Shown one piece after another: positions 62,146 to 64,000 of a stretch of 64,000 bases of DNA; position 1 is the stretch's first letter, and each line of letters begins with the position of its first letter. A program made the position numbers and the translations under genes. The notes below the pieces were generated by a model, which saw nothing but the letters and a program-made list of their open reading frames with translations, ran no database searches and was not told where the DNA came from. This stretch comes from DASZIT01 sp963819695 (GTDB lineage Bacteria > Actinomycetota > Acidimicrobiia > Acidimicrobiales > RAAP-2), in the NCBI GenBank assembly GCA_963819695.1, contig CAWFXD010000003.1, forward strand, positions 248,001 through 312,000. Direction: 5' to 3'.

Positions 62146-62583
62146 TCAGAACCTCAGGTCCTCGGGAAATGGAGTGCCCTTCCCGGTCTCCAGATAGCCC
62201 TTGAGGCTCAGGAGGAAGTAAGCCCACCTGGCGCTGCAATGGGCCATGAACTCGACCGGCTCTCGCCAGTCGGCGTGCGTGAACAACACCACCGTTTCGT
62301 CGTCTTTGGAGGTGAGGTCGAAGGCGAGCTTGGTCCCGACCCACTCATCCGCTCCCTCCACGCAATTCCAGCTCACATGCCCGGCGGGATCGAGTCGGGT
62401 GACTTCCATGACGGCGGCGGGTTCCGGCTGACCGAAGTAGAACTGGATTTTGGACCCCTCGCTCGAGTCCCCTTGGACGCCGCCTCGGGTCCACCATTCG
62501 GAGATTCCTTCGGTCGTAGCCACTGCCTCGTACACGCTTGGGAGCGGGGCGGAGATGCATACACGATGTCTGATATCTGGCAC
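62146..62583 (-). CDS. SRPBCC domain protein
   Basis: 145 aa. ISAPLPSVYEAVATTEGISEWWTRG and SWNCVEGADEWVGTKLAFDL are AHSA1/START-like. It starts 20 bases before the ArsR-SRPBCC gene in the same direction. The AT-rich upstream gap (62600-62640, TTATTATTA) probably holds the ArsR site and promoter. Confidence 0.88.
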   Translation of the reverse strand: MPDIRHRVCISAPLPSVYEAVATTEGISEWWTRGGVQGDSSEGSKIQFYFGQPEPAAVMEVTRLDPAGHVSWNCVEGADEWVGTKLAFDLTSKDDETVVLFTHADWREPVEFMAHCSARWAYFLLSLKGYLETGKGTPFPEDLRF

Positions 62584-62782
62584 TTGATCCTCCTCTAATA
62601 CGCAGCCATTCGGCTACCTAATAATAAGCAGCTAAATGGGTGCATGTCAACCCGAAGCGTACGAGACACGACCGGCGGTGGAGAGCGGCGGAACACGAGC
62701 AGGAATTTCACCGGGCTCGGGATCCCCTGCTGGGCTACAGTCCGTCTTCGGTGAGCGCCGGGTTCACCGAAGCTGAGGTCGC
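62584..62782. promoter_or_regulatory. divergent promoter region with an AT-rich patch
   Basis: Complement of 62600-62640 reads TTAGCTGCTTATTATTAGG, far more AT-rich than its surroundings, a plausible operator/-10 region for the SRPBCC operon. Confidence 0.35.
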
Positions 62783-63442
62783 ATGAGGCTGCACATGAGC
62801 GGGCGTCCAGCAGTGCTCGGGATCGGAATCGCGGTGTCGGCCGCCCTGGCGCTGGGCGCCTGTAGTTCCTCACCGGCCACCTCTTCGAGCACCACTGGCT
62901 CCACCGGCGCAGCCACCACCACACCGGCTGGCTCCAACCCGTCGACCAGCGCCCCGACGACTACCTCGGCGACCACGGCCAACTTCAACTCGTGCTCGGT
63001 CGTCACTCAGGCCCAGGCGGCCAGTGCCCTCGGGACGACGGTGACGCCGGGAGTGCTCGGCAGCGCCACGGTGGAGGGAGGACTGGCCTGTGTCTTCTAC
63101 GGACCGTCGGCGCCGTCTCCCACCACCCCGAACACCAGCCAGATCGATTCCGTCCGGGTGGTGGTGGTCAAGGGGTCGAGCGCCTTGACCTTCTACAACG
63201 ACTACAAGACCAACCCGTCGGTCCACGCCCAGCCGATCTCTGGCTACGGCGACCAGGCCTACTACGACGGCTTCGCCTCGTTGAGCGTTATGAAAGGCGC
63301 CTATTACCTGAGGGTGGCCGTCGCTCCCAGCGGCGCCCCGCCGAGTCTGACCGCCGAAGAGTCGCTCGCCACCGCCATCCTTCCCAGCCTCGAATACGGC
63401 GGCGATCGCCCGGAAGCTCAGGCGGGAGTTCCGGCCGCGTAA
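62783..63442 (+). CDS. DUF3558-like lipoprotein
   Basis: 219 aa. Signal peptide RPAVLGIGIAVSAALALGAC with lipobox LGAC, then a Ser/Thr/Pro/Ala-rich spacer and a compact domain (CSVVTQAQAASALGTTVTPG, GLACVFYGPS, SVRVVVVKG). This resembles DUF3558-type cell-surface lipoproteins of Actinobacteria. Cys pair possible. The 3' end overlaps the convergent amidohydrolase by 25 bases. Second ATG at 62795 is possible. Confidence 0.75.
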   Translation: MRLHMSGRPAVLGIGIAVSAALALGACSSSPATSSSTTGSTGAATTTPAGSNPSTSAPTTTSATTANFNSCSVVTQAQAASALGTTVTPGVLGSATVEGGLACVFYGPSAPSPTTPNTSQIDSVRVVVVKGSSALTFYNDYKTNPSVHAQPISGYGDQAYYDGFASLSVMKGAYYLRVAVAPSGAPPSLTAEESLATAILPSLEYGGDRPEAQAGVPAA

Positions 63443-64000
63443 GACAATGGGACGGGTCGGGCCAGGCTCCAGCTGAAGGTCTTGGGGATTTCGTCCAGCG
63501 AGACGGAGCTGGCCAGGTCTGCCACCGTCGGCCCGACCCGGTCGGCTACCGACTGCAACTGGGCGACGTCGAAGCCGTAGATCCTCGCGGCGTTGAGCCC
63601 GAGCATCCGCCGCAGGTCCTCCTCGGGCATCCCGCCGAACACGTGGCGCAGGATCAGCCGATGCACCGGCGCCGCCCCTTCCAGATGGGGATAGTCGGCC
63701 CCCCACATCAGGCGGTCGATGCCGATCTCCTCCCGCATCTCCGCTTCGTAGCGCTTCATGAGCGACCCGCCGAGAAACACATGCCGGTCGAAGTATTCCT
63801 CGCGGGCGGAGCTCGAGGTAGGAACGGACCGGGGCGGCACCGTGGGTGTCGAAGAAGTTCTCCATGTCCCGGATCAGGGAGGGCAGCCACTGCACCCCGT
63901 TCTCGGCAACCACCACCTTCAGCTTCGGATGCCGGTCGAACACCCCGCCGAAGATCATGAACCAGAGCGGGCGTCGGGTGAACACGAACACCTCGTAGAG
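63418..64000 (-). CDS. amidohydrolase (metal-dependent, TIM-barrel), cut by window end; frameshifted
   Basis: Partial at the N-terminal side. FDRHPKLKVVVAENGVQWLPSLI, then across a shift EEYFDRHVFLGGS, GIDRLMWGADYPHLEG (metal Asp) and MLGLNAARIYGFDVAQL are amidohydrolase_2 features. The shift is one extra C in the coding strand at about 63804-63806; correcting it joins SYLELRREEYFDRH. Such enzymes often decarboxylate or hydrolyse aromatic acids. Confidence 0.82.

Overview
The window is high-GC chromosomal DNA from an actinomycete, spanning its replication origin. The order cca - DUF6049 - murJ - trxB - trxA - cwlM - parB - parA - rsmG - jag - yidC - yidD - rnpA - rpmH - dnaA - oriC - dnaN - recF - dciA - gyrB - gyrA - tRNA-Ile is the classic actinobacterial origin block known from Mycobacterium. 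The PadR-ino1 pair and the rpsF-ssb-rpsR-rplI-dnaB cluster lie on the same arm. Frequent GTG starts, many apparently leaderless genes (a TANNNT -10 box 6-8 nt before the start codon) and a DUF5318 protein also point to Actinomycetota. Class Acidimicrobiia or a relative is possible, but the sequence alone does not prove it.

Layout. 1-4.4 kb: a frameshifted LysR tail, a methyltransferase and a hybrid histidine kinase. 4.4-9.6 kb, minus strand: dnaB, rplI, rpsR, ssb, rpsF, panB and a DUF5318 protein. 9.9-13.2 kb: padR-ino1 and cca. 13.3-21.1 kb: envelope and redox genes. 21.3-27.6 kb: the segregation, membrane-insertion and RNA-processing operon on the minus strand, with two parS sites behind parA. 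27.9-37.2 kb: dnaA, oriC, dnaN, recF, dciA, gyrB, gyrA and tRNA-Ile(GAT).

37.2-49.5 kb is accessory DNA of visibly lower GC, inserted directly behind tRNA-Ile. It contains two diverged copies of the tRNA-Ile 3' end and one copy of the same flanking module carrying a tRNA-Val-like 3' half. These split the region into three cassettes, and no integrase is visible. Gene families recur between cassettes: DUF4242 proteins (two), class III nucleotidyl cyclases (two) and GNAT acetyltransferases (one intact, one remnant). An HD-domain/LuxR protein, methyltransferase, monooxygenase-like, DUF952 and VOC proteins fill the rest.

49.6-64 kb: a PAS sensor kinase divergent from a TetR gene that runs into an IS30 transposase remnant; then a three-gene sugar-acid operon (SDR dehydrogenase, uxaC-type uronate isomerase and a gluconokinase fused to a LarA-family nickel epimerase). 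Together these could convert glucuronate to 6-phosphogluconate through mannonate and gluconate without a mannonate dehydratase. After this come DUF1214-sulfotransferase, an SRPBCC/ArsR-SRPBCC/NYN/DNA-ligase set, a lipoprotein and an amidohydrolase cut by the window end.

Seven genes, including the essential rpsR, carry small indels that split an otherwise conserved product. Several lie in short homopolymers and look like sequencing errors. I therefore describe these genes across the shift rather than treating all of them as dead.
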